Shown: piece by piece, positions 1-11,637 of the stretch
Position numbering within the stretch: position 1 is the first letter of the stretch
Layout of the letters: each line of letters opens with the position of its first letter
DNA from: Ectobius pallidus
Lineage: Eukaryota > Arthropoda > Insecta > Blattodea > Ectobiidae
Direction of reading: 5' to 3'
Length of the DNA: 64,000 nucleotides
Assembly: GCA_964059195.1 (NCBI GenBank)
Contig: CAXKWD010000009.1
Span: 91,323,122 to 91,387,121, forward strand
Notes under the pieces: generated by a model
What the model was told of the DNA's origin: nothing
Databases searched by the model: none
The model's input: the letters and a program-made list of their open reading frames with translations, nothing else
Translations under genes and position numbers: made by a program

Positions 1-55
1 TGAGGCAATGTATCGGACTTTTACATTTCAGCATAAGCATAAAACAATATATCAA

Positions 56-140
56 GTGGGATGGCTCAGGCGCTAGCATCTGGGACTTACAATTGGAAGA
101 TCCGAGGTTCAAACCCATGGTCTGCCAATTTGACTTAGAG
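56..140 (+). repeat. tRNA-like SINE head
   Basis: The stretch has a pol III A-box-like segment (TGGCTCAGGCGCTAGC) followed about 35 bases later by a B-box (GGTTCAAACCC). This is the spacing of a tRNA-derived SINE promoter. The anticodon region cannot be folded into a convincing functional tRNA by eye and the acceptor-stem ends do not pair well, so I read it as a SINE head. The following 150-575 holds only AT-rich DNA with no gene that I recognise. Confidence 0.5.
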
Positions 141-575
141 TAATTCGTTATTTCCCCAGTCGCAATCATTAAAAATTAATATCAGTCATACATGAAGAAG
201 TGTTTACACAACAGTAACAACATATGGATATCAGTAGCTGCATGGTCTACTGATAACCTCCAGAGATCTTGACATGCTGTGTGGCCTCTTCAGTTAGCAC
301 ATTCCCAACCATTTTCCTCAGTCCAGTTTCCCAAATCCAAGATCCTGAAAACATGTTTTGTCGAATGGACATTTTCAAGAATCCTTTATCCTAAGCCAGT
401 TGTGCAGAATCCATTTTCCTGAACCAATTTCCCTGTATCCATTATCCCAAACCAATACAGTCAAACCTCCATGCCAATATCTGTGGGCCCTAGCTGATAG
501 TATTGTTATATATGAAGATTATTGCTATATTGCGAATCTGTAATGTGCCACATATTAGGAAGACCGTATGCAGAG

Positions 576-900
576 TACTGCCTTCCGGCGTGGTCTTGTG
601 GTTAGCGTCGCTTACTACAGATCCGTCGACCAGGATTCGATCCCCGGTACCTCCATGGATTTTTCTGAGGTAGGGAGGTCTGGTAGGGGTGCACTCAGCC
701 TCGTGATTCAAATTGAGGAGCTACTTGATAGAGAAGTAGCGACTCCGGTCATGGAAACTATCTTTAATGGCTGTAGGTGTCGGCATGCTGCCCACATGCC
801 CCCCAATCCTGCTGTCTGCCTATGGTAGATGATGCAGCAGTCGGGTGATAGGCCTTGTCCCTTCTGGGATGTTAGCGCCATGGAGATAGTTAGTTAGTTA
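576..900 (+). repeat. SINE-A, near full-length tRNA-derived copy
   Basis: A tRNA-like head (A-box GTGGTCTTGTGGTTAGC, B-box GGATTCGATCCCCGG) is followed by a body with ACCTCC, TTTTTCTGAGGTAGGG, GAAGTAGCG, GTCGGCATGCTG and GATGCAGCAGTCGG segments. It ends in a short (TTAG)n run at about 888-900. The same body recurs at 12069-12210 (minus), 34058-34290, 48180-48293, 52955-53090 and 59340-59600, which shows a dispersed family. Open frames over this copy are repeat sequence, not genes. Confidence 0.8.
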
Positions 901-1514
901 GTATGCAGAGTACTATGTAATCTAGACAGAGGATTATTCAAGGAGCAGACGTGCAAAGAAGCTAAAACAATTAACCACAAATCTAAATAATTTAAAAGCA
1001 CTAATTATGTTTTCAAACTTATTCATTTCTAATGAGCAGAGGTTAGAGCTACTGAACAATTATTAGAAGATTGGTATAACTTGGGGATCACACCTAGATA
1101 TTTAAGAAATTTTGACCTCACAGATGATAGGAAAAAGGAAGAAATAGAAGGAGCCAGTTTATAACTTGTAGAAGTGTTGTAACTGAGCTCTACTGTATGT
1201 TTTAAACTTGCAGTATTCTACACTTTATAGTGAAACTTTTCCTTGTAAAATTTGTATTAAAAAAAGTAGCAGTTATTAGACCTGCACAAATGGTGATTCG
1301 GAAGACAGAAATCTGTTACTTACTTACCATTCAGAGGGCTGAGTTACAGGTTTCCAGTAACAATTGAACTTCAAAATATTGTTATAAAAGGATCATTATA
1401 AAATAGGTTCATCATTGTACTGAGTGACGTTGAACACTATTAAGGTAGGAAGTTTGCCAGGACCAAAGAAAAATATCGCCAAATGCAAGTTTATCGTTAT
1501 ATTCATCTTCTTCG

Positions 1515-1551
<37 letters not shown>

Positions 1552-1904
1552 ATATCGTCGCTTAAAAAATAATACTGCATATAACTGACACTTTTGATGA
1601 AAATGACTTTTTTGTACTTTGGCATCACTGAAATAACATGCTTATGATGAAATATTGGTTAAGATGAAAACGTGTTGTGATCTTGGTAAAGAGGCATATA
1701 CAATACCACATATCTAGGGATATAGAAAATTCTGAAATACCGCATAACTATTCCAGTGTACAATACTGCATATCTGATTTCAATGAAAACTTGACATAAT
1801 ACCACCTATCTGTTGTAGACTATTGCACTCAGTTCAACTTGTAGTTTACTAATGCATCACAGATTTTTTTTTATAAAGCTGATATATAACCCTGGGATGC
1901 TTAA
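901..1904. other. AT-rich stretch without a gene; contains (TA)n
   Basis: No open frame or splice-flanked exon is convincing. A (TA)n microsatellite lies at about 1516-1544. Nothing else is identified. Confidence 0.5.
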
Positions 1905-2210
1905 TGTAATCACGGATAATGTTATTATTTGGGTAATGTTATCACTTTTGTGAAGTCCCGTACGGATTAATAACATTGAAAAAATGCTGTTCATTGTGAT
2001 CAAAGTTCGGTTTATGTTATCACATTTTCCTTTTTACGGCTTTACGCCATTCAAAATTTTGTTTTTAAGGACTCTGTTTCTAACTCACTTGTATTGTGTA
2101 TTGGAAGCAGCAATACTGTTCCCAGCACACAGGATGACCAGTTACCTAACTGTCTCTTTTCACTAATAAAACATGTTTCACCCCTCAGTTAAGCCTTAAG
2201 CTACAGCTTT
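1905..2210 (+). repeat. Dispersed repeat, inverted partner of 7600-7920
   Basis: This stretch and the reverse complement of 7600-7920 share several blocks in the same order: GTAATGTTATCACTTTTGTG, AAGTCCCGTACGGATTAAT, TTATGTTATCACATTTTCC and AAACATGTTTCACCCC. The two copies are diverged and carry small indels. The family is unknown and no terminal repeats are clear. The open frame here is incidental. Confidence 0.65.
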
Positions 2211-2587
2211 GGATTTAACTTATATGAAGATAACAATGCTGAAATGCATTGATGGCTAGTGTTAAATGAAAATTCTTTCAAAAACAGGCGTTAGATTTTT
2301 GCTATGCGTTGTTGACCACAGGTCAGTATACTTCCAAAAACACTGAGTATGGAATATGGTTAATGGAGTCCAAAATGAAAACATACAATTAAAAAACTTT
2401 CTTACTGGTTGAAAAGATAGTTGCTTGCAGTCTGATACTGTATTATCAGTGGTTTAATGATTCACAGTTACATACTGTATTATGTTAAGAATAAATAGCT
2501 TTTAATTCTGTTTTGTAGTGTATTGTCTTATGTATGAATAAATTACTTTCAATAAATTATTCCGGCTATTGTTATCAGTCTGTTAAT

Positions 2588-3052
2588 ATTATCAGTAGGA
2601 GGCTGATTTCTGTGACATGTCATATTTTTCCCCTTTGCATTAGGCCTATTTCAGGTTTCCGACTATTTTAAACCCGATTCCAAGCATCCTGGTGAAAATG
2701 GAATGGCTTTTATTGTGCATATAACTGCATATTTAGGAAATTTTCAACTATTGTAGCACATTTAGTATGAATATGCATATTTGTGTGCATATTAATTAAA
2801 TTTTTAAGTTTCATATATTTTGTAAATTTTGCATTATAATGATACTTTTTGAGAATTTACAGATACGGTATTTTAAATAATTGACATATTTAAATAAAAT
2901 GAATTGTAGTGAAACTTAAAAAAATGTACACAATGTGTAAGTGGTAAAGTCATATTTTAAATTTTATTGGTCATATTTTAATGTTTTTAGGTCATAAGTG
3001 CATGCATATATCCTATTTTTTAGGTCATAGAAATCCGCCCCCTAATTATCAG
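2588..3052 (+). mobile_element. Non-autonomous hAT-like element, family 1 copy a
   Basis: The element spans 2596-3044 (449 bp) and is flanked by a perfect 8-bp direct repeat ATTATCAG (2588-2595 and 3045-3052). Its termini are inverted: TAGGAGGCTGATTTCTGTGAC on the left against the complement of a right end reading TAGGGGGCGGATTTCTATGAC, with three mismatches. An 8-bp TSD with short TIRs beginning TAGGG is typical of the hAT superfamily. The interior is AT-rich and has no transposase. A second copy lies at 60581-61042. Confidence 0.85.
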
Positions 3053-4129
3053 ATTAGTTGCATTTCGAAGTGATCACAATAAGCGGCGTGCACTGTAAGC
3101 TTATGCATATACAGCCAATTTTAGTTATATACTATGTATATACCATAATATGTTTCTTTCTGTGTATATACCAGTAATACTAGTACATATTAATTTATTT
3201 TTATTTAATACAATAGCTTTTAAGTAATTGAACTTTTAGAAAATGCATGTTTTCAAAACTGTCTTCTGCTACAACATGTGTGTAGTTTATAGTCGTTCTA
3301 ACAGAAGTCGCTAACTCCAAAAATGGCCAATTTGAGTTATATATACTATTACATTGATGAAAGGATACTTTATAGGTGGGTAGAACTCACTAATTATTAT
3401 CCAGATCAGTTTCCAAGTAACTAATATTTATATTTTCTCAGAATTCATATATGCAATGGTTTATTCAAACTTTACAATAGCTGAGTGTCAAAACTAAGAT
3501 TTTGGACTTAGTGACTTCTGACAGAGTGACAATGTTTTACCATATCTTGGATATGTTTAGAAACAGGGTAACTGAGCGCCCTTAATTTAAATTTAAATCA
3601 AAGAAACTATCAAAAATAAATTTTCATTGTAATTTTGTGGAAGTTCCCTCCCCCTTTCGTTGCGACCAACTGTAGACCATATGTTATTTCAACCGTTTAC
3701 ATCATTGAGCTTCCTTTCTTTCATTGGTCCACTTCTGACCTGTTTTCAACTTGGGCTTTTCTTGGAATAGCTGGTATGCTCGAAGTTTCTTTTGGAGAGG
3801 AATACGTTCCTGGATGTCTTCATGTTATCCCAATTTTTCAAGGCCTTTGTCAAGTTCGGTGAACTAGGGTCCCTTGATTTTCTTGTTTACAAAGTAGGAA
3901 AATATTCTACTGGACAGTCTGCAAGCTCATACGTGTGGCCATAACATTTAATCCTTTTTCCGAATAGTGTCAGGTATAATTTCCTTTAATTGGTCCTAGG
4001 ATCTTTTTCAGAATTTTTATTTATTTGGCTTCTAACACCCGTACTAATGAAAATTGCTTATATTTACATTGAACGATTATTTGGTTGATTACTGCGCAAG
4101 TTCTACTTGCCGTATTAATAATAAACCCA
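3053..4129. other. No gene seen
   Basis: This is AT-rich DNA with only short incidental frames. The 75-codon frame at 3635-3862 resembles no family I know and lacks convincing splice context. Confidence 0.4.
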
Positions 4130-4330
4130 GCATAACTGCCAAGGCTTACACCGGGTTTGAATGTGAAATGTCATCAAACACGTCATGCTGGTGGTGACGT
4201 GACTCGCCCGCGGCAGTGAAGGAAGCATGTGACTGCAGAACGCCAATGTCATCATATGTCCGAGCAGTGAACAAACAGCAGTGTATCGTCTGCCGAGAGG
4301 ATATCTAGTTGCAGTATTTCATTAAATTGT
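4130..4330. promoter_or_regulatory. GC-richer, CpG-containing stretch; possible promoter/5' UTR
   Basis: It is GC-richer than its surroundings and contains two CRE-like half sites (ACACGTCATG and GTGACGTGAC) near CTCGCCCGCGGC. The helicase needs an upstream non-coding exon on the + strand, so a promoter is expected somewhere before 11638. This is one candidate, but no transcript evidence exists. It could equally be an old repeat. Confidence 0.2.
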
Positions 4331-4924
4331 TTTCAGAAAGCTGTAATCATGGGTACAATTATGGAAATATGTCCCGCAAGCAAGGAACAATGTTTATAAT
4401 TCCGCAAAAGTAGCTCAGAATGTTTCCTAACAAAGTACTGTACAATGGTATTAATCATAGGCGAGAGCCAGATGCGCGTAAGGGGAAGTGACACTGTGGG
4501 AGGAGGCATGGGGAGGGATAACAATGTTGAAGTGCACTAGCGAGAGGAAAAGCGATTGTAACAAGATCTCCTGTTTCTTAACTACATTAATACGGTCTTA
4601 CCGCAAAAGAATGTTTATTGGACTCGTCTGCATCTACTGCGTATCCATGCTTGGATGCCTCTGATTAATATCACTGTACCTTAAGAATGAATGGATGCAT
4701 AACCTCAAAATTCATTCTCAGACATGTACGAAATGACCGGCTGTTGCAGATATCGGCCATCTTGATTATTTACGTGAAGCTTATGTCTATACAAGGGGAT
4801 CAGGCCGTGTAAAGTGTTGCACACATTCAGCCTTATGCAGGGATTATCAGTACATTTTTCTCTCAGCTGTGTATATTGCTGGTATAAATGTTACAAATGG
4901 ATTGTTAGTAAGACCGTAAGTTTT

Positions 4925-5735
4925 TAGGTAGATTTCGAAAAAAATCTACCTATTGCAATCGATACCATGTCATGACTTTCGAAAGAATTCTTTCATATCT
5001 TTACGTTTCATGCCTCCCTAAGTACGAAACCACCGCCCGTTCAAAAAAGTTTTGATATATATATATATATATACATCTTTACACGCTAGCGGCCGTAATT
5101 TTGAAGATATTTGAACCAAATTTTATTATGTTATTTATAGGCCCAATAGTACGGACAAGTTCGTTAATGAGCAAAATTGACCATATATATATCTTTACAC
5201 GCTAGCGGGCGTAATTTTGAAGATATTTGAACCAAATTTTATTATGTTATTTCTAGGCCCAATAGTTCAAGATAGGTTCGTTAATGAGCAAAATTTACCC
5301 AAGGGGAGAGTCGGGGGAGGGGGTTGAAATTTTGAAAAATTTATATTTCGACCCTTATGAAGTATAGAGGGAAACTTTGTTTGAATAAATTAGAGTACTC
5401 CCTATGGAGTTCACAGTGACACCAACGATTCGGGGGTTTTGGGGGTACTAATGGGGGTAGGGGTGGGGGGATGGAAATTCGAAATGTTTGAAACCACGTC
5501 ATGTGGGGTATCGTTGAAAAGCTCTTGATGAGTACTCTACAAATCGATAGCTAGTTTCTCGATAGTTCTCATATAAGGCGAGATTTGAATGTTTGAAAAA
5601 CTGCTCTTTCCTCTTTTTTGCGGGTTTGCCATGCCAAGGCTAAAGAAAAAGGCTGCTGTGCAGCGACAATAAATTAAACCAAAATCACTTCGAAATCTAC
5701 CTCAGCCTGTAGGCCTGCCCAAATGGATTTTTTTT
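4925..5735 (+). mobile_element. Hairpin-ended family (MPRLKKK family), copy a
   Basis: The left end is a perfect hairpin at 4925-4952: AGGTAGATTT, a short loop, then AAATCTACCT. The body is shared with the inverted copy at 53862-54817 and partly with 7221-7545. A 116-bp block is tandemly duplicated inside (5075-5190 and 5191-5297). Near the right end a frame starting MPRLKKKAAVQRQ is interrupted by a stop after QRQ. The superfamily is unknown. Terminal hairpins recall Helitron ends, but no Rep/helicase is present. Confidence 0.65.
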
Positions 5736-7220
5736 TTATTTTGATCAGACCCTTCTTATTCAATGCAATGCACACTGCTGCGTACAGGGCTTCTGGACGA
5801 ATGAATGCCTAAGTTTTGGTGTTTATGGGCACTGATATTTTGTTGTAGAGAACTCTACTTAGCTATTATGCCACTTCTATCTGTGGAGATAATTTATTAT
5901 TATTTAATATCTCTTCAACTATTCACCATATTTTAAAAGTGAATCTTTTGTTAACTTTTTGCGGAAATAATTTATAAGTTTTCGTACACATGTCATCAAT
6001 ATTGAAGAAGCATAGGCCTATATATTTAAAATTCTTAGTAAATTGCTTTATTAAATATTTGGGTACAACGTACAAGAATGTTTGAAGGGTGGATCCATCT
6101 AAATTACAGCTAAATGCCTCTTCCCATGTCGTACAGTATGAACTCCAATGGTTAATTATCCCAGTAAGCAGAAAATGGACGCTTGGCAATACGATCACTA
6201 TTTCTTATCTTCCTTCCTTTATGGAATGTATGAGTTGCGGAAGATGCGAACGAAGTTAAGGCTATGAAGAGATTGTCAGGCGATAGGAAAGCATGGGAGA
6301 AACGTTGGAGTCCAATCTCTGAGTTAACTGCTTAATATGATTTAAGTGTGAGAAGAAGAAACTGACGAACAAAGGTTGCCTTTAAGTTCTGAAACTGAGC
6401 ATTTAGCAAGTTTTGTAGCTTGTTCTTTGTATGGCTTTCCTTGCAGATCGAAATAGGTTGAGTGATAGGAACAGAAGTTGCGGACCCTGGACCCCAGGTG
6501 TGGAAGCATCTATAAATGCAGGGCAATTACTTGAGTAAGGTGTGTTTTGCCACCTGCTATCCCTATAGTGGGCTCTTTTATCACACCCTTCAGGGATATA
6601 AAAGTCTTATTAAAGAAACAGATGAACCCATTGGAAGATATATCGGATCTAACTTAGAAGGTTTTCGGAAACCATTTATATTTATGACTTTATTAAGCTT
6701 GAGTCTTTAACAAGGATACTTCAGATGGATAATTATTTTATCCCCCGGCTATGTCTAAAAACAATTTTTATGGGTTACTGTTCCATATTTTTAAACATAT
6801 ATTGTGTTAATAGAGAGAATAAACTTACAATTAAGTTTAAATTAGGGAAATTCTAGGAATGTTTATTCGCTCTTCGCTTCCACATGGATAATTATTATTC
6901 TTCAGCTGTGCATGACCTGCTTCGTTCATTGTAAAGTATTTAATATAAAGGAACTTATATTTCCAATTCTCCAATAGGAATGTCCAGACCTTGAGGTTAA
7001 CCCATTCTGGAAACCTTTCGTCAAAATGTTGAAAGTCTCATTAGACCTATGACATCAGTAAATACATGGAATTTTCATTTATCACCGCATTATAAAGAAC
7101 GCTGAATGGCTGATCGGCAGCCAATTTTAAATAGAGGTGCTTCTGGAAAATTAGGTCAGGCGGGGGTTACGAGATCAGTACTTTAAGAAAACTATTATTT
7201 GAAGAATATAGATTTCATTG
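5736..7220. other. No gene seen
   Basis: AT-rich DNA with short incidental frames on both strands. Nothing is recognised. Confidence 0.4.
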
Positions 7221-7605
7221 TTCACAGTGACACCAACGATTCGGGGATTTTGGGGGTAAGAGTGGGGGTGGGGGATGGTAATTCGAAATTTTTGAAACCA
7301 CGTCTTGTGGGGTATCGTTGAAAAGCTCTTGATGGACACTCTTCAAATCAATAACTAGTTTCTCGATAGCTCCCATATAAGGTGAGATTTGAATGTTTGA
7401 AAAAGTGTTCTTTCCTCTTTTTTGCAGTTATTATTGCGGGTTTGTTATGCCAAGGCTAAAGAAGAAGAGTGCTACTCAGCGACAATACATTAAACCAAAA
7501 GCACTTCGAAAACTACCTCAGCCTGTAGGCCTGCCTAAAGGGATTTTTTACACTAGCAGACACTGCATGTCAACACTGTTACTTAATAAATCAAAAGCTG
7601 CAGCT
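7221..7605 (+). pseudogene. MPRLKKK-family fragment, copy b, with short open frame
   Basis: This is a 5'-truncated copy of the family at 4925-5735. From the ATG at 7446 it keeps the frame MPRLKKKSATQRQYIKPKAL followed by RKLPQPVGLPK. It then runs into unrelated residues ending at 7605. The conserved part is short, strongly basic and proline-containing, like the N-terminus of a nucleic-acid-binding element protein. That role is inference. The other two copies have a stop in place of the tyrosine codon after QRQ, so only this one is open there. A functional product is unlikely. Confidence 0.4.
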
Positions 7606-7920
7606 TAACTGTGGGGTGAAACATGTTTTATTGCTTAAAATAGAAAATTAGATAACGCCTTCCCCTCGAACTGGTCATCCTGTAAACTGGGAACAGAATT
7701 GCTACCTAATACAGCACAGTACAGTTGGCCTAGAAACGAAACCCTTAAAAACGAAATATTGAATGACGTACAGTACTTGGAAATAAAGCCGCAAAAAGGA
7801 AAATGTGATAACATAAACCGAATCTTTGATCACAATAAACATAATTTTTTCAAAAAAGGCCTATCAGCATTAATCCGTACGGGACTTCATAAAAGTGATA
7901 ACATTACCCGATTGATATTA
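7600..7920 (-). repeat. Dispersed repeat, inverted partner of 1905-2210
   Basis: Read on the minus strand it aligns with 1905-2210. Shared blocks include GGGGTGAAACATGTTTTA, TCCGTACGGGACTTCA and AAAGTGATAACATTACCC as seen on the + strand. It abuts the end of the MPRLKKK fragment directly. No function is identified. Confidence 0.65.
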
Positions 7921-8039
7921 TGTATTTGGATTCTGGAGTCATTGTTCTACAAAGTAGATTGTTTATTTTTCGCAATTGTAGGCTAAAATGTTTATTGTCT
8001 ACGTCCACGTTGATATTACATGATTTAGCCCTTTTAGGG

Positions 8040-8300
8040 TTGAATTTATGCACTGACAAGGCCGTCATCAAGTGAAAACATCGGTGGGTTCTAAGTTTAA
8101 AATCATTGAGGAAAATTTGAGTGAAAAGCTGGTTTCCGTGAATGACAAACATACTACTTAGATAAGTACCCTCATAGTTTGTATAAAGCATTACTCTGTT
8201 AATCTTGTAGGATATATATCATTTTATACAATTCTTGAGATGACGCACTTGTATGTCATATGTCATTTAAATGTCGGTAGCAGTGAAAAGATTACTATTT
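8040..8300 (+). repeat. Dispersed repeat, direct partner of 56155-56375
   Basis: Both copies contain GAGGAAAATTT, AGTGAAA, TGGTTTCCGTGAAT and, near the end, a GTAGCAGTGAAAA motif in the same order. They are diverged. The element type is unknown. Confidence 0.5.
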
Positions 8301-9584
8301 CCATAGCCGCCATTCTAAAATTCTCGTAATCCAGCGTTGGCGTATTTTTAACTTAATAAATTGGGCGCATTTTCTGTTTTAACGATGCTAGTAGGGGTCC
8401 GCTTTTTTCTCGGACCCTGTTTTTCCGGATTCGACACAAGGGTTAAACTTTCTTTTCTATGCTTTGAGTTTACGTCACCTCGTCAATGCTACAATTTACA
8501 TCTGCACCAGTGATTTTTTTTATAGAGGTATGGAAGTAAAGCACGTTACCAGACTGCATTTTTTGCGATGGTGATATGAACGGTTCGGGGGAAGATAGGG
8601 CTAACCCACACAAACCTCATTTTAGATACCGGTATTACATTTTTAAAGTTTGCTCAAATCTAAAACTCTTTATTTTCATATTTTTCTGGTACATATTATT
8701 TTACTAACAAGCCTAAATGACAGAATTAGTCTATGCTCAGAAACATTGGAATAAATAGTGACTAATAAAAATTATAAATAATGCAACAATCTCAACTTTT
8801 ACAAAAAGAAACTTTACACTATCTTCCCCGACCCCTTCATATTCACGTATGTTAACCAGAATACATAAAAAGCTATCCTGTCATCAGTGTATCGCTATGC
8901 ATCCATGCTGATGCATTATTGTTTTAGGCCTATGAGTGCATTTAGCGTGTGATTGTTGACCGTGGTTACTGCTGGAGGCTGGGCCACTACTACAATTACC
9001 GATCGATAACCAATTGTCTGGTCGCTTCGTGTTGACATCCCAGATTACAATGAGAATAAAAATGCCATCCACAGTATTGTCTCAGCCCCTAGCCTGTATG
9101 TAATGATCAACCTGTACCAACATGTTATGAATAAATAAATTTAGTCCAGCACAAATGTATTCTATTTTCATAAGTAATAGCCTACCGCAAGAGATTATCC
9201 GGGCATAAACGATATGTCCACCATAATTTTTTGTAGCATTTCCCACTTTAGAAAGTGGTAACACCTAGAAGGTTTATTTCTTTAGAAACATTAAAATAAT
9301 TTGTGAAAGGAGGATGACTAATTGCATACAGACTCCTGCCGTTAAACTGTTCAACTAGTGGTTAATTTCATTCCGTCATTTATAACCCATTTTCTGTATG
9401 CATTGCAGCTTGCTTAGTGGTGGTAATAATGAAGTTAAACCATTTTAGGTGATAGATATTATTTTAATTGTTCCGTATCTTCAGCACTGAAAAGAACATT
9501 CATCTTCCAACAGTTTTAGGTAGTAAATATTTCCGTTGTTCCGTATCTTTAGCATTCGGAAAAAAATTAGTGTTCACTTCCAAC
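8301..9584. other. No gene seen
   Basis: AT-rich stretch. Open frames of 60-62 codons on the minus strand resemble no family and lack splice signals. Confidence 0.4.
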
Positions 9585-9586
9585 AA

Positions 9587-9741
9587 CTACCACCTACCTA
9601 CGTACCTACCTACCTACTTACCTACCCACCTACCTACCTACTTACCTACCCACCTACCTACCTATTTACCTACCTACCTACCTACCTACATACCTACCTA
9701 CCTACCTACCTACCTACCTACCTACCTACCTACCTACCTAC
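9587..9741. repeat. (CCTA)n tetranucleotide microsatellite
   Basis: About 150 bases consist almost wholly of CCTA units with scattered CTTA, CCCA and TTTA variants. The open frames across it (TYLPTYLP...) are artefacts of the repeat. Confidence 0.95.
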
Positions 9742-9943
9742 AGTTACCAACCTGTGGTCTGTCGAAAAGGTTAAAGGTGTCCTCGAAAAAGCCTACACTG
9801 ATTTAACTTTTCTCGTTTTCTCAAAAGTTTTCCCAGGTTCTGTCTCTGACCTTTGGCAGGAATGTACGAGTAACTACTATTTATCTGAATACAGTTACAA
9901 AACATTGACGTTCTCGGCGAGTTTATCTATACTACCATAAGGC

Positions 9944-10560
9944 GTCTCTCGCACCCATGTTTCCATCTTCTACCACTCCAGTCTTCATCCGTCATTTGCC
10001 TATCTTCCATGGACTGTCTCACACAATCACTCCACAACAGTCGCGGTCTTCCCCCTTTCTATCGCTGAGGATGCTGCCAGTTATATACAGTAGTTGTAGT
10101 GGCCATCTCTCAGGTGACATTCTTTTACGATGACCATACCAGCTAAGACGTCTTCCTTCAGTTGAGTCGATGAGTTTTACTACTGTTAACTGCATACGCT
10201 GTCGTATAGTTTCACTTCTAATTCTGTCAAGTTTAGAGACACAACACTTCTCCATTTCCATAGCTTTTAATTTATTTTCATTCCTCTTTGAAATCTCCCA
10301 TAACTCAGTGCCATACAATACAATGTTTTCAATTATTGTTTTGTAGATTCATCTCTTTATTCCTGAATGTATGGTGTTGTTCCGTAAGAAATTGTCTTAT
10401 GGCAACACTTCCTTTTTGTAGTCTGTGTCTAATTTCTTTTTCACTACATCATCTGATATAATTGCTTCTGGGTACTTACAAGTTTTAAAGCACTTGACAA
10501 CAGATCCGTCTTCGGATAGTATGTTGCTTCCTACATCCACAACTACTATATTCAGTTTTA
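9944..10560 (-). pseudogene. Decayed LINE reverse transcriptase, C-terminal part
   Basis: Translating the minus strand in three successive frames gives pieces typical of the C-terminal region of insect endonuclease-reverse transcriptases. In order these are CFKTCKYPEAIISDDVVKK, then EIRHRLQKG, then IYKTIIENIVLYGTELW with RLSWYGHRKRM, and finally GRPRLLWSDCVRQSMEDRQM with DEDWSGRRWKHGCERR. At least three frameshifts break it (near 10450, 10350 and 10065). The catalytic FADD box region is not included. It is a 5'-truncated remnant next to the (CCTA)n tract. The clade (RTE/Jockey-like) is uncertain. Confidence 0.8.
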
Positions 10561-10604
10561 GACTAGTACATTATTCAACAAGCATTTATTAAGATACGAG
10601 TATG

Positions 10605-10965
10605 ATAATATTATAGGAGAAAAATTCCTCTGACATTGGCATTTGTACTCAGGACCTTTGCATGTCCGTGCCAATGCTCTATCAACTGAGCTAAGCCAGA
10701 GTTTACTTCACAGTGCCAGGTGGAACCTCTCTCCTATGACTTGTTGCCCTTAATGGTCTACCTCACTGACAGATATTAGTGATTTTTGTGACGGGGCTTC
10801 CACTGTTATTGTACAGTTAACATTCAAGATGGATATATTTGAATACATGAACCACAGTAGGCTACATGAGAATATTATAGGAGAAAAATTCCTCTGACAC
10901 TGAGATTTGAACCCAAGACTTTTGACCAAAGAAAGTCCAACAGAGACAATAATCTGTAGTTATGA
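10605..10965 (-). repeat. SINE-B (tRNA-derived) copies, reverse orientation
   Basis: On the minus strand this holds a tRNA-like unit with A-box TGGCTTAGCTCAGTTGATAGAGC, a degraded B-box, and a tail GAGGAATTTTTCTCCTATAATATT. A second truncated unit starts at about 10868 with the same AATATTATAGGAG end. Between them lies the family's longer flank (GTCAGTGAGGTAGACCATTA). The same unit recurs at 13133-13286, 24916-25070, 25159-25250, 41428-41830 and 53470-53720. Confidence 0.75.
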
Positions 10966-11358
10966 ATTCATTTATATTTTATTTCGAGAAACTTCCCCCA
11001 TTATAGGCAAGAATCATATGCAATTATTCTGAACTAAAAGAGTCTTTTCCACGCGAAGCAATCAGAGTTGGTCACCCTGGAATTTTATAACACTCAGTGG
11101 CATATTTATTTCCTTTTAATTAATATCGTCTACCGTTACAAGTGCTTCTTTTGCCTTCGACTGTATAAAAACACACATAAACACTAACAAACAAACACTG
11201 TTATGAACACATACACTAATACACTGATAAACACATTCTAATAAATACAAATAGACTTACACAAATTAATCATTAATAATACTTACGCAGACCTACACAC
11301 ATATGGTCTATTCGCAAACCCACAAACAATCAAACACAAACACAGACGCGCACGCGCG

Positions 11359-11359
<1 letters not shown>

Positions 11360-11392
<33 letters not shown>
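11360..11392. repeat. (CA)n microsatellite
   Basis: An uninterrupted CA dinucleotide run sits inside a longer CA/ACA-rich tract (about 11160-11410). Confidence 0.9.
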
Positions 11393-11393
<1 letters not shown>

Positions 11394-11637
11394 TAACTCA
11401 CAAACACACGAAAGCAAATATAGGACCATAAGAATATTTTCTTTTTCGTTTTAGGTATTGTCAATCGTAATTTAAATTTAATTATTCCTAATTGACTCCA
11501 ATAACAATTTGGATATTTATTTAAAAGAAGTTTAGCTTGTACATCCATTAATGAGTCTTATGTGTGTACTATAATATTTTAAGGCATTCACTAATTTAAC
11601 TAAATTTCTATAAACTCTTTTTTTTTTCTTCTTCCAG

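Noticed and set aside
9468..9940. Two open frames of 112 and 134 codons rich in TYLPTYLP
   Set aside because: They are translations of the (CCTA)n microsatellite and would appear in any frame of it.
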